Shown one piece after another: positions 1 to 13,300 of a stretch of 64,000 nt of DNA. The stretch's first letter is position 1, and each line of letters opens with the position of its first letter. The DNA lies in assembly GCF_947623445.1 (NCBI RefSeq), contig NC_135245.1, forward strand, positions 875,501 through 939,500, given 5' to 3'. Both the position numbers and the translations under genes were made by a program. This DNA comes from Clavelina lepadiformis. Taxonomy: Eukaryota > Chordata > Ascidiacea > Aplousobranchia > Clavelinidae. The notes beneath the pieces were generated by a model. The model saw only the letters and a list, made by a program, of their open reading frames with translations, did not search any database and was not told the DNA's origin.

Positions 1-1277
1 AAAGTAAGTAATAACTCGTAACACGCAAATGTAAAATTTATTAACGTATGATTTAAGAAAATACTTTCAAACGTCAGCGTAAATTGTCGATCGCTCTCAT
101 ATTTTCAGTTTGTTGGTCCACAGCGATTGTGCACACAAAGTGGCAGCGATGTCAATATATTTTCATGTCACTCACGAATATAAACTCGTTGTTTCAAGTT
201 GAAAGTTGTACAATTACAACTGTTACAGGTTTCCCAGCTAGCTGTATGAAGTTTAGAAAAAGTTTAGTTGTAAATGGTTATATACAGAATTTCGATACTT
301 GCCAAACGTTAAAACTTCATTTCAACAATCAATGTTGAATTATGCTTTGAACTATAACTTTTAGATTCTTTCCACCGTTTACTTAGTATTGCTTGCCGCT
401 ATTTACCAAAAACCGCTTTCATCTGACACAAAAGATTTCACGGAGAGTTGAAGTAATAAAAGCGGCTGGCCTATACTTTACTAATCTTAAAAGCATTAGT
501 TACGTATGGCTGAAAAGGTGCGTCACAAAAGAACCAGATATCTCATACGGCAATAACCGACAATAACCGACACGGCAATCAATAACCGACACGGGCTGAC
601 ATAAATAAAGAACCGCTATATTAGTTCCAACACGTCAGAATAATCGCAAAGTACATAATAATAAGAAGCCGCAAAAAAAACTAACACTAGCTCTCTAAAA
701 TACCCCACAACGTAGGACACGTTGTCAAGTTTTGCGAAGCTGTTTACTAGACAATGGGATGATCCAAGTGTGTAGGTATATCAACGCGATCCTAGGTATA
801 CGGAAGTATTACATCGTTTTGTAAAAAATCGGATTATTCGATTTTATTCGTTATTTAACAACGACGTATTTCTTTTATTACCTCACCGTAAACTTTTTCA
901 TTCGCAACAACGCATCCGAATGAAGCCCTGATATACAGTTTACAGTTTGATTTATTCGCGTATATTTGAACATTGTTCCGACGACGGATAAAAGTATGCC
1001 CGTAAATAGTTAGCCTAGAAAAGCTATGCATTCACCTGCGGTTGTATTGCTTTCAGCAAGATTGTGATATTTTATTACAGTATGTTGTTTATCAAGTATA
1101 ACCACATTTATGACGTTTGCAGGGGCGTTAATTTACGTGTGATGGTGGGCCAGCCAATCAAACTGGAAATTTTACCCAGCCATGCAAGTGAGATCAACAA
1201 ATCAAATGTGACGTCATAATGTTTTCAATTTTGAAAGTTCAATTAAATCGCGAACCAAGATATTTTGACATTTTCAG
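1..1277. other. Gene-free leader before the NXPE exon
   Basis: No exon with a recognisable product is visible here. The missing 5' exons of the NXPE gene should lie here or left of the window. A short imperfect tandem repeat built on the unit caataaccgacacgg sits at about 549-598. The stretch ends with the splice acceptor ttttcag that opens the NXPE exon. Confidence 0.5.
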
Positions 1278-2113
1278 CCAATCAGAAGTTAGCTCCCTGC
1301 CGGCTGCCAGAGGTTGACTCTCTACCGCCACGTCCCGGTGGGTACTTTTTCAAAGACGAGTGGAACTCCTTCCATTGCCGGGCACGACATTTTACAACTT
1401 CTCAGGACGAATCCAGCTGCGTGGAGGGCAAGACAATCTACTTTCTCGGCGATTCGACGATTCGACAATGGTACTCTTATTACGTACCCCTCGGCCTCCC
1501 CTCGTTGATACCAAAGCTTAAGTCGGGGCTTCGTAGTTTCTTGGGGCTCAACCCTGGGGTCACGATTTCGGAAAAAGGCCCTGTGACAAATCTGTGGGAA
1601 CCCCGCCAGGCAACGGACCCGATCAACAACATCACACTTCACTTTTCCGCGCATGGGCCTCCGCTTCAAAATGGGGGTTCCCCGTACACGATGCCGTATA
1701 TCGCTGATAGACTTGATGGGGTGAAAGGGGGGGCTGGGACGGCTGTGGTAGTGACGATAGGACCCCACCTGCTCCTGTATCACCCAAGCGTGTTTATAAC
1801 CAGACTGAGAGGGATTCTTCGCGCGATGCGGCGCCTCCTGGACCGGGCACCGAGTACTCAAATCTTTTTCAAAGGCTTCAACGTGTACAAAATGGACGAG
1901 CTTGGATCGAACCAGTGCTGTCTGTTCGACTGGCTCGCTTATAGGCTGGACAGCATAGCGCGTCGAATGATCGGGGACACGCAGGGGGTAATTTACTTGG
2001 ACGCCTGGGACATGTCAGCCTCACATCACTCGACCCCAAATGGACTCCACACCCAAGCGCACGTGGTCAGGAACGAAATGCAGCTTTTCCTTTCGTTTCT
2101 ATGCCCGAAATGA
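1278..2113 (+). CDS. NXPE family protein, C-terminal exon
   Basis: This is the large last coding exon of a neurexophilin/PC-esterase (NXPE) family protein. The exon follows the acceptor ttttcag at 1271-1277 and stays open for 278 codons to TGA at 2111-2113. It carries the family's SGNH/PC-esterase-like core: the block YFLGDSTIRQWY (GDS motif), later VVVTIGPHLLLYHP and FFKGFNVYKMDELGSNQC, and near the end DAWDMSASHHSTPNGLH, the D..H end of the esterase-like site. NXPE proteins are usually type II membrane or secreted glycoproteins with a variable N-terminal half; that half is not present here, so this gene is partial. There is no ATG at the exon start, which supports an upstream exon. A broken inverted copy lies at 9540-10228. 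The product's substrate is not known to me. Confidence 0.85.
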
Positions 2114-2338
2114 TGACGATTAACGACATATTTACGAAAACATGACTCGACGTACATTAAAAGCGTAACCATGACTATATATAACATTATGACGTGATAT
2201 TAACCTAAAAGACTTTGTGACATCACACTAGAAATTGTTTGATCATTACATTTTGCCCAACTTCTCGTTAGTAATTAATTGTTGTTCATATTCATAAAAC
2301 AGTATCTATGAAAACTAAAAGACGTTTGCAACAAATGT

Positions 2339-2520
2339 CGGCTCGGTAGCGAGTGGTTCAACCGCAGACCTCGCACTGAACGCAGCTCGTGTTCTGTGTC
2401 CGATACCACGTGGTGCCATACCGTTGTAATGCACTTGGGTAAGGCTCGTTACATTTGCTCTTGCTCACTGGACTTGGTGAACAATTCTAAAATCGGGCCA
2501 TACTCTATAAAAAAAAAAAA
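2339..2520 (+). repeat. tRNA-derived SINE, copy 1
   Basis: The segment has a pol III A-box-like TAGCGAGTGG at about 2347-2356, a B-box-like tgtccgatacc at about 2397-2407, and a run of A at 2510-2520. Related copies lie at 9128-9323 and 35425-35580, both reversed. The 9.2 kb copy moved as part of the large duplication, while the 35 kb copy is an independent insertion. Confidence 0.65.
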
Positions 2521-2820
2521 TACAAATTGCGTGACACTGGTACAAGCTCGGAAAACGGGGCTCGCTTAAGTTGTGCAAAGACTTTTCTCATTCCGAGGAC
2601 AACATTATCAACATCTATGCATACACCCCTCCCTCTCTGCTACAACCAGACACTCAACTGTTTATCACTCCCCGATTTCTTGCTCAGGAAGCTCATTTCA
2701 GAATGTGTCCGACACACCATGTTGCCGCCGTCTTAGCGACAATGTAGATGCAGATAACGCAGTGAGTAGTTCGGAAGTAGTTGTGATTTCGGAAAGGTCA
2801 CAATCGACTAGATAGTAAAG

Positions 2821-4900
2821 AATAAGTATATAAAGTTATCGCTACATATCAGAAGTGAATGGTATCCAACATTATTTGATATTCTAGCCGATATTCAACA
2901 CATCCTTAGCTGTATGTATAGCACGTAGCATATGTATATATATGCTACAGCAGTAAGTCATGTAGATGATGTTTAATGATGATGACGTAGTGCTGCGGCT
3001 GAAACGCTTTCCACGATCGACGGAAAAATGTGTCACAGATCGGAACATATTGAAAATAAATGAAACCATTACATATGTATTTTGATGCTTAACTGGTAGT
3101 TTAACTGGCCAGTATGCTATATGCTGTTTGAAGTAACAGGACAAGCGTTGATAAAACCAGTCAAAATAAAACAGCGCGCTACTTTAGCCTCTATACCGCT
3201 AGACTTTTGCCTTATTGACTTTGGTAAAAAGTGTTGTCGTAAAACTTTATGTCAAGTCGCTTTATGCTACTTATTTGAAGGTTAAGGTTACTTTGTGGCC
3301 GACTGCTGGTAGCTGTCAGCAATTAAGTAATAGCGAAGGAAAAGTGTGTCGCATACTGGAATATATTGAAGATACAATAAATGAAACTATAGTGATACCA
3401 CATGTGCATTTACATGTTTAACTGCATAGACAGTGCTGTCTCCTGATGTGAGTGACGTTGATGATTTAGTAAACAAGTGATGTATAAATGGTAGAAATGA
3501 AACAGATCGCTATGGTTGACGCCTTCCTTCTACTTTCGTCTCAATGACTTTGGTAAATTGATGTCGCCGAAGAATTTTATCTCAATTTTCTTTAAGCTAC
3601 TTATGTAAAAGTCAACGGAAATTTAAGTCTTTATGGCATAGCAATCAGCAACAACGTGTAAATGCTTCTTTTTTATCGGCGGTAGAGGTTGGAATTGGTC
3701 GTTAGTTCTTGAAAACTTTAACTTATGTCTCCTTGTGTTGACATTTGTACATGAGCATAAGTAATCATCGTTGAAAGTGTAGGTGAGTGGACAAGGTTTT
3801 ATACATTCTCATGTTTTAAAGATATTTCGTAAGCGAAAAAGTTATTTAAATTCAGATACTTAATCATGTTCACTTCAAATACTTCATATATTCACCTATA
3901 TCAATAAACGATTTCGAGAAAGTTATCACCAACATTTTGCTTTGTATAAAGATTTGCTTAAACCAGCTTGTACTTAAGCGTGGTCAGATGGCCTACATAG
4001 GCCTATAAATATATAGCTTTTTTCTTATTTGTACCATATCTTACTGGGAAATCAGGTAAATAAATATACACAGTGGCTTAAATGCGGGCCAGCATGATGC
4101 ACTAGATTTAGTTAATTGTATAATTAAAGGTAGCAGAGTTGTATTTACAACATTTCTTGCCTAGTCTTAAAGTTTAAATGTGAAATCATTTGTTTATGTT
4201 CAAAAAGTATACAAGCAGAGCATGCAGCCTAAAACAACTTAAAAGTTTCGTTATTTAGGTGCACCTTTGGCAGCAGTAGCGTTTATAGCGAATGTATAAA
4301 TAACGTAAATTTGCAAGTGTAGCAGCCTGCTTGAAGCTATTTCCTATTCTTTTTTTTTTTGCTGCTTTTAACCACCCTAAAAAGACATCCTGTGAGGTAC
4401 GAATTTACTGCAAGTGCGATTAATCTTTTAGTTTTGTGGAAGCGGTCTTCTAAGCAGTAACGCTGTTCTCAGGAGACGTTTTCGTGTATTTACAGTCCAT
4501 TGCAGAAAAATTGAAAAGTGGACCCTATTGTTCGTCACCAAAGCTTGGAATACGATGATCAAACATGCCATGAACCTTGTAACAAATGAATATTTTTGAG
4601 TTTTTTCTTGGTAGTGACAATGATGTTAAAATATCTTGGTTTTATTATGACAGAATTTCGTGACTGCAATGAAACTTGCCCGCATTGTCCAGTAGGTGAA
4701 TTATAAAACTTAGTGCAACTTACATTTTGTGATGTTTAGTTTTACAGTACTTTGGAGGTAATAATTAATTAAAAACCAGTAAAATTTCCTAAAGAAATTA
4801 GTAAACTTTATTTTCAATTTATAGTAAAAAATTACAATCATTACATATGAAGTTGCTGCCAGTAATCTTCAGGCAAGTTTTACAAAATTGTTTTTAACAG
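2821..4900. other. Intergenic part of the left arm
   Basis: No convincing gene is seen between the junction block and the second exon of GGT-A. The matching stretch in the other arm is about 13921-15890, and a third partial copy lies at about 22200-22520. The similarity is nucleotide-level with no shared open frame, so it is read as duplicated flank and possible promoter DNA for the GGT copies. Confidence 0.6.
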
Positions 4901-7900
4901 TGTACATCGTAACTTCCAACTCAAAGCGGTTCACAGTCCTGAAACATTTCCAGCTACAGAAACATTTGATAATGCGGCTGTGGCAGCGGACGCGGGCAAT
5001 TGTTCCGAGATTGGAAAACAAATTCTCATGAAAGGGGGTTCAGTGGTCGACGCCGCAATAGCTGCCATGCTTTGTGTTGGAGTTTGTAATTCACAAAGGT
5101 TATTTTGTGTCTATGAATTTTGTCATGACAGCTGACCAACTTACAGTGAAAATAATTCAAGCTATCTTTTTCTGGCAATATTAGATCTCGGCAAACTTTC
5201 GCCATAGAAACATTATAAACGTTACAGCTGTGGAATCGGTGGGGGTGTTTTGATGACAATCTACAACGCCACAACAGGAAATGCCACGGTCATTGATGCC
5301 ATTGATGTGGCGCCAATCCTTGCATCACGTGATATGTATGGAAAAGATCAATCGCTTACAGAATTAGGTACCGTAAAGCGTCGTCGTGTATTTAAATCGG
5401 CGACGTCATTAAATCTACTTAGTGTGCAAAAACTTCCACTTTAGTAAAAAGCTTTAAGTCTTTAAATGGATATGAAATTTTATTGTAAAAACGATTACTA
5501 TGTATATTATACTACAAAATACTAATTCTGAAACGAAATGTGGTTTTAAGCAACTTAAATTGCAGGAACACTTGCTGTTGCTGTGCCCGGTCAAATTGCA
5601 GGATTTTGGGACGCTCATCAAAGATTCGGGAAATTGCTTTGGAAAGATCTCTTTGAACCAAGTATTAAGATTGCAGAGGAAGGTTATGTTGTGGGGAGTG
5701 CTCACGCTGCAGCCATCGCTTTGACAGCTCCTAATATGTTGGACCGGGATCTCAATTTGTGGTGGGTTGAACAGTGACCTAATTCAGTTCGAGATAGATA
5801 TCCTATAACCTTAAACTACACTCGAAAATGCGAACATAAGAAAAATAGAAAGAAATGAGAATTAAGAACAAAATTCCTTGTTTATTTTCTCTCTTTTTTT
5901 TGTTACAAGTTGTATCTTTTTTGGAACTTTTGACAAAATACTGAGTATTATCTGATCTAGAACCAGTCATTTTATATCCAGGCCTGTATTTACCAACCTT
6001 GACGGTAGCTTGAAAAAGGCGGGAGATACGATCAGGCGACCCCAGCTAGCGGCCACTTTACGAACAATCGCCGATAAAGGAGCTGACGTATTTTATCGAG
6101 GATCTCTCGCATCTGACATTGTTGCTGATTTGCGCGATGGTTATGTGTTAAAGCTGGGTGGAGAGAGCATTATGACGGAGACTGATCTCGACAATTACAG
6201 GTATTGGCCCACAGAGATTAGGAAGATCTGTCAACCAAATCATTTCGCCGTTTCTCAAGTGGTATTTATTCGTTTGTTATAAGCCTTTATGATGCCATAA
6301 AAGTACTTAGCATACAAATGCATTCTTTGCATTTGACCTTTTTTACCATAAACATTTACATTTGATTCCAATCGCTAAAAATCTTTTGCCTGGCTTCAAA
6401 AACTTGATAAAACTTTCGTAAGCTGATCGATTAGGTCATTATATCCTACACCAAACATCCTCGAACATCGTACCAGTTACACGTGTAATATGCATTTGTA
6501 CCACAATTTTGTGCATAAATTATGTGCATTTGATTTCATCACCTAATTATGAGCACCGCCTGCTTCAATGATTTGAAGAAACTTTTGAAGAAAGCTAATT
6601 ACGTCATACGTATTAGGACGAACGTAAAACCTGCGTTGAACGTGGCCGTTGGTGACTTCAGCCTCTTTGTCCCAGGACCGCCAGCCAGTGGATCAGTGCT
6701 GGCCCTTATTCTGAACATATTAGAAGGTAAGTGCATTAGCATTTGTGCTAAATGTCGCACGTTACGTCTACGGCTACGGTCACTGCTACTAATAGCATTG
6801 TTGATACTCATTTGATTTGGAAAAAGCTTTCACAACTTTTACAAGGTTACAATTTCACCCCAGAGGACATGAATGAAGACCGACAAATGCTGACCTATCA
6901 TCGCATTGTTGAAGCTTTTCGCTTCGCATACGCCAGGCGTTCGTGGTTGGGTGACGACCGGACCAACAAAAATATAAATGAGGTAAGAGAGGTAAGGTAA
7001 ATAAGAGATTGCTATGTGAAAAAGTTTTTCCATGAATATTAGCTTTCCGTAAGACTGTTTATGACATTGTAAGGTTGCAATAAACATGACTTCAAAGTTA
7101 TATGCTGAATCACTTCGCTTGAAAATCAACGACTCGTTCACTCAAGAGCCAGGATATTACGACGAACAATTCGTTCTCCCTGACGATCGAGGCACCTCCC
7201 ATCTGTGCGTTGTTGGACCGGGGGGACATGCAGTGTCAATGACCAGCTCATTAAATACGCGGTAAGTGTAGGCTTTTTGCTATTATTGTTTTGCTTTTTG
7301 TAATTTGCGTTGTTTTTTTATTGTTGCCAATTCTCTTGGCACGAAACTTGGGCTAATTGGGCTTGCCTAAGAGCACGAAACGAAGTAACCCGTAATTTGA
7401 TTCCATAAATTGGCAATAAGTAAAACCACCGTCCACTACCTTCAATTTTACTTCATCCAGCTTCGGGAGCAAAGTTCGTGGTCGAAGAACTGGAATCATT
7501 TTCAACAACGACATGAACGACTTTTCATTGCCAGACTGGCCCAATCGCCACGGTATGTGCTTAAAAGTATGATTAAAGTTTACATTTGTAATTTTAAATT
7601 TTGCTTATTTCAACGTCGTATAACAAGTTGTGAAAACAACAGGGCTACCTGAATCTCCATCGAATTACATTGTCCCGGGTAATCGGCCATTTTCAAGCAT
7701 GTGCCCATCCGTAATTACCCAGACGGATCCACAAACAGGCAAGAGAAAATTGAAAATGGTTCTAGGCGTTGCCGGTGGCCCCAAGATCACTACAACGACA
7801 GCCATGGTAGGACATAAAGTATCTGTAAAGATAAACTGAAACAAGGTCAAAGATGAAAACCGTTAAAACAAATCAAGCCCATAAGTATTTTCTACTTTCG

Positions 7901-8397
7901 TGGTTAATAACGTGAAGGTCAACAAAGGTTATGCGTAACCTGTAGATTGTTGACCCCTACAACAGATGATAAGTTTCCCCGTTGTTCGCTAATTATAACA
8001 AACAGGTCATTATCAGGTAACATCTTATCATTGTTTCAGATAATTTTGAACTCGTTATTTTTCGGTGATGACGTTGGTACCAGCGTTGCTAAGAAACGCA
8101 TTCACTACCAAGTTGCTGGCCCAGTCAAGGTTGAAAACGGGTTTGACAAGGCAAGTTGCCGTTATCGATGATCGCGTTTATGATAGAATGGGCTTTGTTA
8201 ATTTTCCTGACTGACCATGAGTTATTTACCAAGTGTTGGTTAAATAGGAAGTTGTTGATGGATTGATACAAAAAGGACACGATATAGAAGTGGAAAAAGG
8301 TTTTTTTTCCCATGTCCAGGCCATTCTCGCCAACGATGATGGAACGTTGAGTGCCACATGCGATTCCCGAAAAGGGGGACGTCCCTTTGGATTTTAG
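4901..8397 (+). CDS. GGT: Gamma-glutamyltransferase-like, GGT-A (5' exon not found)
   Basis: GGT enzymes cleave the gamma-glutamyl bond of glutathione outside the cell. Eleven exons join in phase: 4901-5098, 5228-5367, 5566-5761, 5982-6200, 6617-6726, 6846-6982, 7074-7261, 7461-7552, 7643-7806, 8040-8150 and 8248-8397. They match the other copies in length and phase. Present are [20 protein letters not shown], the nucleophile context DDRGTSHL (Thr), [13 protein letters not shown] and [10 protein letters not shown]. The intron at 8151 uses a GC donor. Two key features are missing. The membrane-anchor part of the second exon seen in GGT-C is absent, and no first exon was found. In addition, the arginine of the family motif NAREVAP, which binds substrate carboxylate (human Arg107), is isoleucine (DAIDVAP). 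It may be a secreted or inactive paralog. The polyA signal lies near 8483. Confidence 0.85.
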
Positions 8398-8524
8398 TTG
8401 ATCTTCTTAAAATGAAATATGTTTAATAATGTTCCACAAGCATTCTTACTAGGATACAAATACAGACAGACTCATGATTGCAATAAAGCCAACTACTTTC
8501 AAACATTTGATAGCCAAAGCTAAA

Positions 8525-8840
8525 TCGGAGTTAGATGTGTTGAAACCAGTGTGAAATTTCAAGTAATTTTGGATATAAATCACTACTAATGTATAAAGAT
8601 AACTTTGCATACTTATTCTTTACTATCTAGTCGATTGTAACTTTTCCAAAATCACTCAATTCTCCAGAACTACTCACTGCGTTACCTCCATCTACATTGT
8701 CGCTAAGACGGCGGCAACATGGTGTGTCGGACACATTTTGAAATGAGCTTACTGAACAAGAAATGGGGGAGTGATAAACAGTTTAGTTTCTGCTTGTGGC
8801 AGAGAGGGAGGGTGTATGCATAGATGTTGATAACGACAAC
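8525..8840 (-). repeat. Junction block, middle copy
   Basis: About 315 bp here also occur at about 2600-2910 (inverted) and 15915-16235 (same orientation). On the minus strand the block reads as a Cys/Ser-rich tail containing VSDTPCCRRL. This copy has an in-frame TAA within that tail, whereas the right copy is open. It marks the edge where the NXPE-side block and the GGT-side block were joined during duplication. Confidence 0.7.
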
Positions 8841-9127
8841 ATCATCAACTTATTACGTAGCACACTTTGAAAGCGATTCACAGCAAGATTTCCCTGAACA
8901 TATTGAGCTTTCGTTTAATACATCTGATTTATTTCTAACCCAACACATGAAGACGTTAGCGAAGCTTTTGATTTTACCCATGCAGCATATAAAGTAAATC
9001 GGGCACCAATGCTTCACTTGGACTTGGTATGGTGATACTCTTGGTTCTCGGAATGAGGAAAGTCTTTGCACGACTTAAGCAAGCCCTGGTTTCCGAGCTT
9101 GTACCAGTGTCACGCAATTTTTATTTT

Positions 9128-9323
9128 GATTTTGTTATTTTTATAGAGTATTGCCCGATTTTAGAATTGTTCACCAGGTCCAGTGAGCAAGAGAACATGT
9201 AATTAACGCTTTGCCCAAGTGCATTACAACGGTATGGCACCACTGGGTATCGGACACGGAACACGAGCTGCGTTCAGTGCGAGGTCTGCGGTTGAACCAC
9301 TCGCTACCGAGCCGACATTTGTT
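9128..9323 (-). repeat. tRNA-derived SINE, copy 2
   Basis: This is the inverted partner of the SINE at 2339-2520, with the same A-box and B-box region read on the minus strand. It lies at the same place relative to the NXPE copy, so it was carried along with the duplication. The tail is T-rich on the plus strand. Confidence 0.6.
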
Positions 9324-9539
9324 GCAAACGTCTTTTAGTTTTCATAGATACTGTTTTATGAATATGAACAACAATTAATTATTAACGAGAAGTTGGGCAA
9401 AACGTAATGATCAAACAATTTCTAGTGTGACGTCATAAAGTCTTTTACGTTTATATCACCTCATAATGTTATATATAGTCATGGTTACGCTTTTAATGTA
9501 CGTCGAGTCATGTTTTCGTAAATATGTCGTTAATCGTCA

Positions 9540-10228
9540 TCATTTCGGACATAGAAACGAAAGGAAAAGCTGCAGTTTGTTCCTGACCACGTGCCCCTGG
9601 GTGTGGAGTCCATTTGGGGTCGAGTGATGTGAGGCTGACATGTCCCAGGCGTCCAAGTAAACTACCCCCTGCGTGTCCCCGATCATTCGACGCGCTATGC
9701 TGTCCAGCCTATAAGCGAGCCAGTCGAACAGACAGCACTGGTTCGATCCAAGCTCGTCCATCTTGTACACGTTGAAGCCTTTGAAAAAGATTTGAGTGCT
9801 CGGTGCCCGGTCCAGGAGCCGGCGCATCGCGCGAAGAATCCCTCTCAGTCTGGTTATAAACACGGTTGGGTGATACAGGAGCAGGTGGGGTCCTATCGTC
9901 ACTACCACAGCCGTCCCAGCCCCCCCCCTTTCACCCCATCAAGTCTATCAGCGATATATGGCATCGTGTACGGGGAACCCCCATTTTGAAGCGGAGGCCC
10001 ATGCGCGGAAAAGTGAAATGTGATGTCGTTGATCGGGTCCGTTGCCTGGCGGGGTTCCCACAGATTTGTCACAGGGCCCTTTTCCGAAATCGTGACCCCA
10101 GGGTTGAGCCCCAAGAAACTACGAAGCCCCGACTTAAGCTTTGGTATCAACGAGGAGAGGCCGAGGGGTACGTAATAAAATTACCATTGTCGAATCGTCG
10201 GTCCCAAATCGACGAGAAAGTAGATTGT
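9540..10228 (-). pseudogene. NXPE pseudogene (inverted copy)
   Basis: This is a reversed, near-identical copy of the NXPE exon, starting inside the GDST block and ending at the same stop. Three things break it. It lacks the first 50 or so codons of the exon. A G run in the middle is nine long rather than seven, which shifts the frame. The codon after CGACAATGG reads TAA where the intact copy has TAC. The C-terminal part from VVVTIGPHLLLYHP onward is still open. It abuts the 3' end of GGT-B at about 10235. It is a duplicate that has lost function, unless a short C-terminal product is made. Confidence 0.85.
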
Positions 10229-10396
10229 ATTGTCCAATGTTCTACATTTGTTTCTGATTCAAACGTCTCTCCAATAAAACACGAAAATATTTTGAAACTG
10301 TTTAGCTTTATTGCATTCATGTGTCAGCCTGTATTTGTATCCTATTAAGAATGCTTGTGGAACATTATTAAACATATTTCATTTTAAGAAGATCAA

Positions 10397-13300
10397 CTAA
10401 AATCCAGAGGGACGTCCCCCTTTTCGGGAATCACATGCGGCGCTCAACGTTCCATCCTCGTTGGCGAGAATGGCCTGGACAATGGAGAACAAAGATTTTT
10501 CCACTTCTATATCGTGTCCTTTTTGTATCAATCCATCAACAACTTCCTATTTAACCAACACTTGGTAAATAACTCATGGTCAGTCAGGAAAATGAACAAA
10601 GCCCATCCTATCATAAACGCGATCATCGATAACGGCAACTTGCCTTGTCAAACCCGTTTTCAACCTTGACTGGGCCAGCAACTTGGTAGTGAATGCGTTT
10701 CTTAGCAACGCTGGTACCAACGTCATCACCGAAAAATAGTGAGTTCAAAATTATCTGAAACAATGATAAGATGTTACCTGATAATGACCTGTTTGTTATA
10801 ATTAGCGAACAAAGCGGAAACTGATCACCTGTTGTAGGGGTCAGCAATCTGTGGATTACGCATAACCTTTGTTGACCGTCACATGACCACGAAAGTAGAA
10901 AAACATTCAGAAAATACTTATGGGCTTGATTTGTTTTAACGGTTTTCAGCTTTTACCTTGTTTCAGTTTATCTTGGCAGGTACTTTATGTCTTACCATGG
11001 CTGTCGTTGTTGTGATCTTGGGGCCACCGGCAACGCCTAGAACCATTTTCAATTTTCTCTTGCCTGTTTGCGGATCGGTCTGGGTAATTACGGATGGGCA
11101 CATGCTTGAAAATGGCCGATTACCCGGGACAATGTAATTCGATGGAGATTCCGCGAGTTCTGTTATTTTCACATCTTGTTATACGGCGTTGAAATAAGCA
11201 AAATTTAAAACTACAAATGTAAACTTAAATGTATACTTTTAAGCACATACCGTGGCGACTTGGCATACCCGGCAATGAAAAGTCGTTCATGTTATTGTTG
11301 AAAATGATTCCAGTTCTTCGACCACGAACTTTGCTCCCGAAACTACTTAAAATAAGTGGGTGGTGGACGGTGGTTTTATTTATTGCCAATTTATGGAATC
11401 AAATTACGGGTTACTTTGTTTCGTGCTCTTAGCCAAGCTAAACGTAGCAAAGCTTCGTGCCAACAGAGATGACAACAATAACAAAATAATGCAAATTACA
11501 AAAAGCAAAATAATAATAGCAAAACTCCAACACTTACCGCGTATTTAATGAGCTGGTCATTGACACTGCATGCCCCCCCGGTCCAACAACACACAGATGG
11601 GAGGTGCCTTGATCGTCAGGGAGAACAAATTGTTCGTCGTAATATCCTGGCTCTTGAGTGAACGAGTCGTTGATTTTCAAGCGAAGTGATTCAGCATACA
11701 ACTTCGACGTCATGTTTATTGCAACCTAACAATGGCATAAACGGTCTCACGGAAAGCTAATATTTATGGAAAAACTTTTTTACATAACAGTCTCTATTAC
11801 CTCAGTTATATTTTTGTTGGTCCGGTCATCACCCAACCACGAACGCCTGGCGTATGCGAAGCGAAAGGCTTCGATCATGCGATGATAGGTCAGCATTTGT
11901 CGTTCTTCATTCATGTCCTCTGGGGTGAAATTGTAACCTTGTAAAAGTTGTGAAAGCTTTTTCCAAATCAAATGAGTAGCAACAATGCTATTAGTAGCAG
12001 TGACCGTAGCCGTAGCCGTAGCCGTAGCGTGTGACATTTAGCACTAATGTGTTTTTCACATACCATCTAATATGTTCAGAATAAGGGCCAGCACTGATCC
12101 ACTGGCTGGTGGTCCTGGAACAAAGAGGGTGAAGTCACCAACGGCCACGTTCAACGCAGGTTTTACGTTCGTCCTAATACGGATGACGTAAATAACTTTC
12201 TTTAAAAGTTTTTTCAAATCATTAAAGCAGGCGGTGCTCATAATTAGGTGATGAAATCAAATGCACATAATTTATGCACAAAATTGTGGTACAAATGCAT
12301 ATTGCACGTGTAACTGGTACGATGTTCGAGGATGTTTGGTGTTTGGTATGATGACCTAATCGATCAGCTTACGAAAGTTTTATCAAGTTATTGAAGCCAG
12401 GCAAAAGATTTTTAGCGATTGGAATCAAATGTAAATGTTTATGTTAAATAACGTCAAATGATCAGAATGCATTTGTATGCTAAGTACTTTTATGGCATCG
12501 TAAAGGCATTCATAAAGGCTTATAACAAACGAATAAATACCACTTGAGAAACGGCGAAATGATTTGGTTGACAGATCTTCCTAATCTCTGTGGGCCAATA
12601 CCTGTAATTGTCGAGATCAGTCTCCGTCATAATGCTCTCTCCACCCGGCTTTAACACATAACCATCGCGCAAATCAGCAACAATGTCAGATGCGAGAGAT
12701 CCTCGATAAAATACGTCAGCTCCTTTATCGGCGATTGTTCGTAAAGTGGCCGCTAGCTGGGGTCGCCTGATCGTATCTCCCGCCTTTTTCAAGCTACCGT
12801 CAAGGTTGGTAAATACAGGCCTGGATATAAAATGACTGGTTCTAGATCAGATAATTCTCAGTATTTTGTCAAAAGTTCCAAAAAAGATACAACTTGTAAC
12901 AAAAAAAAGAGAGAAAATAAACAAGGAATTTTGTTCTTAATTCTCATTTCTTTCTATTTTTCTTTCTTCGCATTTTCGAGTGTAGTTTAAGGTTATATGA
13001 TATCTATCTCGAACTGACTTCGGTTACATCTCAACCCACCATAAATTGAGATCCCGGTCCAACATATTAGGAGCTGTCAAAGCGATGCCTCTAGCATGAG
13101 CAGTTCCCACGACATAACCTTCCTCTGCAATCTTAATGCTTGGTTCAAAGAGATCTTTCCAAGGCAATTTCCCGAATCTTTGATGAGCTTCCCAAAATCC
13201 TGCAATTTGACCGGGCACAGCAACAGCAAGTGTTCCTGCAATTTAAGTTGTTTAAAACCACATTTCGATTCAGATTTAGTATTTTGTAGTATAATATACA

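Larger units (their letters stand above)
2600..8510 (+). repeat. Left arm of large inverted repeat (carries GGT-A)
   Basis: This block pairs in inverted orientation with 10240-16240. Matched points include the GGT second-exon starts (4901 with 13920), the GGT stops (8395 with 10399), and the block that spells CCRRL at about 2730 with 16100. The sums of paired coordinates stay near 18,800 along the arm, so the arms are collinear with only small indels. Intergenic sequence is conserved as well as exons, so the duplication looks recent. Confidence 0.9.

Noticed and set aside
1322-1861. Long antisense open frame across the NXPE exon
   Set aside because: It is a shadow of the NXPE codons; the translation has no family motif.
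4847-4900. A 26-nt first exon (MKLLPVIF) for GGT-A spliced by GCAAGT to the acceptor at 4900, also present in GGT-B
   Set aside because: The frame would join, but the intron would be only 28 bases and the peptide is a poor signal sequence.
10248-10348. Plus-strand frame running past the NXPE pseudogene toward the GGT-B tail
   Set aside because: It is antisense to both genes and crosses a duplication junction.
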